A DNA stretch of 7,626 nucleotides from assembly GCA_023253495.1 (NCBI GenBank), contig JALRGF010000482.1, positions 1-7,626 on the forward strand. Direction: 5' to 3'. This document shows, one piece after another, positions 5,535 through 7,626 of this stretch. Every line of letters starts with the position of its first letter. Positions within the stretch are counted from its first letter, which is position 1. The stretch is from Verrucomicrobiales bacterium. Its GTDB lineage: Bacteria; Verrucomicrobiota; Verrucomicrobiia; Verrucomicrobiales; V1-33. The translations under genes and the position numbers were made by a program. The notes beneath the pieces are model-generated. The model was not told where the DNA came from. It worked only from the letters and a program-made list of their open reading frames with translations, and searched no databases.

Positions 5535-6821
5535 TTATGGGCCGGCCAGCCTCGCGGCAAATGCCGCACTCGGCACCCAGACGCGATCATTGCGCGCCGC
5601 GCCCACCTTCGATTTCACCGGAAACACCGACCGGCCATCCGCCGTGGCCAGGCGGAACCCATCCTCCCGGAAACTTTTCGCGGTCATCACCGGCCTCGGA
5701 ATCCGATGGCGCAGCGGGTTCTTCTCCCAGCTCTCCAGCATCTCCAGCGCCTCAACATACGGTGAGGCCGCCGCCACCTCGCGCGCAAAGGCCACCGCCA
5801 GCACCAGCGGATCGCCCGCCGGCACCGCATAACACCAGCGGCACCCGTCCGTGGAAAAATGCCGCCATAACGCCTGCGGGCGCGTCAGATCCGCGGCCGC
5901 CGCCCCGACGGGCGCCGGCGACTCCAGAAACAAACACGGCGTGACAAACGACCCGGCCGTCGATTCCGCGCGGTGCACCCCGTTCACCATGACGGCCGCC
6001 ATCACATCGTCCGGCCGCGCGCACACCAGACTCCACACAAATTCCGCTGCTTCCTCCTGACCCATCACCACCAAGGCCGGCTCCTCCGCGTCACCCGCCC
6101 CCGCCGGTGCCGTCACCTCCGCGGACTCCTTCTCCGGGTCTTTCTCCGTTTGTTTTTCCTTCTTCTTCTCAACCTCTTTGACCTCGTCCCCCCGCGCCTT
6201 CTTCAACAGCTCCGCCACCCCGGCTACCAGCGCCTCCCCGCTGCCCGCCTCCGCACGGGTATACGTCCCCTGAAAATCCGCCATCACCAGCGCCCCCTGC
6301 ATCCGTCGCGCCAGATCCGCCGCATCCGCTCGCCGGGCCAGCGGACTGGGTGCACCAACCCAGACCACCGCCAACCGCGGCACCGCCACCTCGCGATGCA
6401 CATAGGCGGACAGCGCCAGGGACATGAAATTCTTTCCCGCCCCGCCGGTCACCGTCGTCGTCACCCGGCGCCACTCGGCCTCCGCCGGAGCGGGTGCCGC
6501 GGTCGCCGGCGCCTCCCCCGCCGGCCGACCGATATTCAGGGCCACCGTTTCGCCCGCCATCGCCTTGAGCCGCGCCTCCTCAAACCACGGGTTCGCCGCC
6601 GCTGACATCCTCAGATCGAGCCGGGCCCATGGAATCATGAGATCCTTGCCCCCGGCCGATTCCCGCACCGTCAACCCCTGCCGGTCCGCCGAAACCACCA
6701 CCGCAAAGTCCCGCGTCTTGCCGTCGCCGCTGGTCAATACCGCCGACCATCCCGGTCCCACGGACAGGAAAAGCAGGGCGGCCAACACACGGTAAACAGA
6801 ATGACAGATCACCACACGCAT
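5535..6821 (-). CDS. Exported two-domain protein: SHD1-like N-terminus plus degenerate alpha/beta-hydrolase-like domain
   Basis: I do not recognise a named family for this protein of about 428 residues. Residues are numbered from a GTG at 6824, directly before the ATG at 6821 that I prefer; subtract one for the ATG form. Residues 1-28 look like a signal peptide with a cut after WSA. Residues about 29-72 (TSGDGKTRDFAVVVSADRQG, then KDLMIPWARLDL) resemble the small SHD1-type domain common in planctomycete and verrucomicrobial exported proteins. Residues about 148-300 read like an alpha/beta hydrolase: PRLAVVWVGAPS, LARRMQGALVMADFQGTY, then ALVVMGQEEAAEFVWSL followed by ARPDDVMAAVMVNG. The nucleophile elbow GxSxG is replaced by GQEEA (255-259), so Ser is Glu257. 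A strongly charged KE-rich insert lies at 208-236. It starts 7 bases after the previous gene's stop and ends 4 bases before YheT. The fold call is inference; catalysis by the usual mechanism is unlikely. Confidence 0.75.
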   Translation of the reverse strand: MRVVICHSVYRVLAALLFLSVGPGWSAVLTSGDGKTRDFAVVVSADRQGLTVRESAGGKDLMIPWARLDLRMSAAANPWFEEARLKAMAGETVALNIGRPAGEAPATAAPAPAEAEWRRVTTTVTGGAGKNFMSLALSAYVHREVAVPRLAVVWVGAPSPLARRADAADLARRMQGALVMADFQGTYTRAEAGSGEALVAGVAELLKKARGDEVKEVEKKKEKQTEKDPEKESAEVTAPAGAGDAEEPALVVMGQEEAAEFVWSLVCARPDDVMAAVMVNGVHRAESTAGSFVTPCLFLESPAPVGAAAADLTRPQALWRHFSTDGCRWCYAVPAGDPLVLAVAFAREVAAASPYVEALEMLESWEKNPLRHRIPRPVMTAKSFREDGFRLATADGRSVFPVKSKVGAARNDRVWVPSAAFAARLAGP

Positions 6822-6828
6822 CACGGGA

Positions 6829-7626
6829 TCAGGAAAGCCGGACCATGTCGCGGAGAAACTGCCGCCACAGAAACAGATACCCCCGGAACGAATACCGGAA
6901 CGTGCCCTCCCCCGACAGCGTGATGAGGCCCCGATCCAGATTGTGATCGATCTGCCGGCGGGTCTCCCGCTGAATCAGCTCGGAAAACGCCTCCGGCTCG
7001 GTCTCCGCCATCTCCTCCGGCCGCAGACCGTCGCCGCACAACATCTCCCGGTGCGCCGCCAGCAGATCCTCAAAGGAATCCGCGTCAGGCACCGTGTGCA
7101 ACCGCGTCTCCGGCGCCAGCATCATCGTGTTCGAAAACGGATAATTCCATGTCGTCCACGTCCGTCCGTCCGGCATCCGCGACGACACACTCACCCACGT
7201 CAGCGACACCCCGCCCTGCTCCAGCAGCGAGACCGCCGCCTGCAACCGCTCGCCCCGATGATGGAAAAGCCGCATGAACTGCCGCGACCCGTCCCACTCC
7301 AGACAAGTGTCCTCCACCCGCTCAAACCCGCTCCTTTCGATCTCGGAAGTCATCGCCCCGAGGTTCGGGAACCGCTCCGACGACGGTGCAAACCCCGCTC
7401 TCAACGTCTTGTCGAGCGGCATCCGCAGGTGCCGGATCCGCAGCAGAATCTCCAGCCACGGCAGGAAAAACCACGCCGCCACCAGCAGCACCCCAACCCC
7501 GTGGCTGCCGGTCAACGCCCACCCCGCCAGATAACTCGCCCCCAGAAAACACAACGCCCCGAGCTTGCGCCACCACGGACGCTCGAAGCTGCGGAAGCCG
7601 ACACCGGCCACCACCACTCCCAGGGT
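6829..7626 (-). CDS. Membrane-anchored protein of unknown function (5' end may be cut by the window)
   Basis: The open frame runs to the window edge without a stop. Candidate starts inside are GTG codons at 7617, 7614 and 7611, but an upstream start is possible. Counting from 7617 there are 262 residues. Two hydrophobic segments at about 19-36 and 40-60 predict a short membrane hairpin, with the basic run RIRHLR after it. The remaining 200 residues are soluble, with a motif-like stretch at about 98-150 (FERVEDTCLEWDGSRQFMRL, then SLLEQGGVSLTWVSVSSR and MPDGRTW) and an acidic helix-rich part at about 180-230. No enzyme motif is recognisable. The ending RYSFRGYLFLWRQFLRDMVRLS is aromatic and basic and may contact membrane. 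The next gene starts 7 bases after this stop, so the two are very likely one transcription unit. Codon choice is GC-rich like its neighbours. A real gene is likely; no function can be given. Confidence 0.8.
   Translation of the reverse strand, partial: TLGVVVAGVGFRSFERPWWRKLGALCFLGASYLAGWALTGSHGVGVLLVAAWFFLPWLEILLRIRHLRMPLDKTLRAGFAPSSERFPNLGAMTSEIERSGFERVEDTCLEWDGSRQFMRLFHHRGERLQAAVSLLEQGGVSLTWVSVSSRMPDGRTWTTWNYPFSNTMMLAPETRLHTVPDADSFEDLLAAHREMLCGDGLRPEEMAETEPEAFSELIQRETRRQIDHNLDRGLITLSGEGTFRYSFRGYLFLWRQFLRDMVRLS

Noticed and set aside
4601..5944. 447-codon plus-strand open frame across the YheT gene and its upstream neighbour
   Set aside because: It lies antisense to two genes, one with an intact catalytic triad, and its product has no recognisable feature.

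Overview
The window is GC-rich and every gene that can be supported lies on the minus strand, so transcription runs from high to low coordinates. The organism is probably a verrucomicrobial bacterium, possibly of the Opitutaceae. That is an inference from the very high GC, the absence of clear Shine-Dalgarno sequences, secreted proteins with a planctomycete/verrucomicrobial flavour, and a GC-rich intergenic patch full of small palindromic repeats. No marker gene here proves it.

Right-hand block (7626 to 4562): three tightly packed genes form a likely operon. They are a membrane-anchored protein of unknown function (its 5' end may lie outside the window), a secreted two-domain protein that looks like an alpha/beta hydrolase without its nucleophile serine, and a YheT-family alpha/beta hydrolase with an intact Ser-Asp-His triad. 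The gaps are only 4 to 7 bases.

Middle (4481 to 2196): after an 80-base gap comes a 761-residue exported protein. It joins a TPR-like helical region to a C-terminal thioredoxin/peroxiredoxin-like domain with a CTHC motif.

Gap (2195 to 1430): 766 bases without a credible gene, packed with several different short repeats: a 13-bp tandem, a 15-bp tandem, a 27-bp tandem in two blocks, and a cluster of hairpin-forming palindromes. The many long overlapping open frames here are a by-product of high GC and of repeat lengths that are multiples of three.

Left-hand block (1429 to 1): two translation genes. prfB (release factor 2) carries the classic autoregulatory +1 programmed frameshift at its 31st codon. 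It is followed after 19 bases by the first 86 codons of trmD (tRNA m1G37 methyltransferase), which runs off the window. Both act on translational accuracy: stop-codon recognition and reading-frame maintenance.

Most of the window is ordinary housekeeping. The points most worth a second look are the repeat-filled gap, the TPR-redoxin fusion and the apparently inactive hydrolase encoded directly upstream of an active one.
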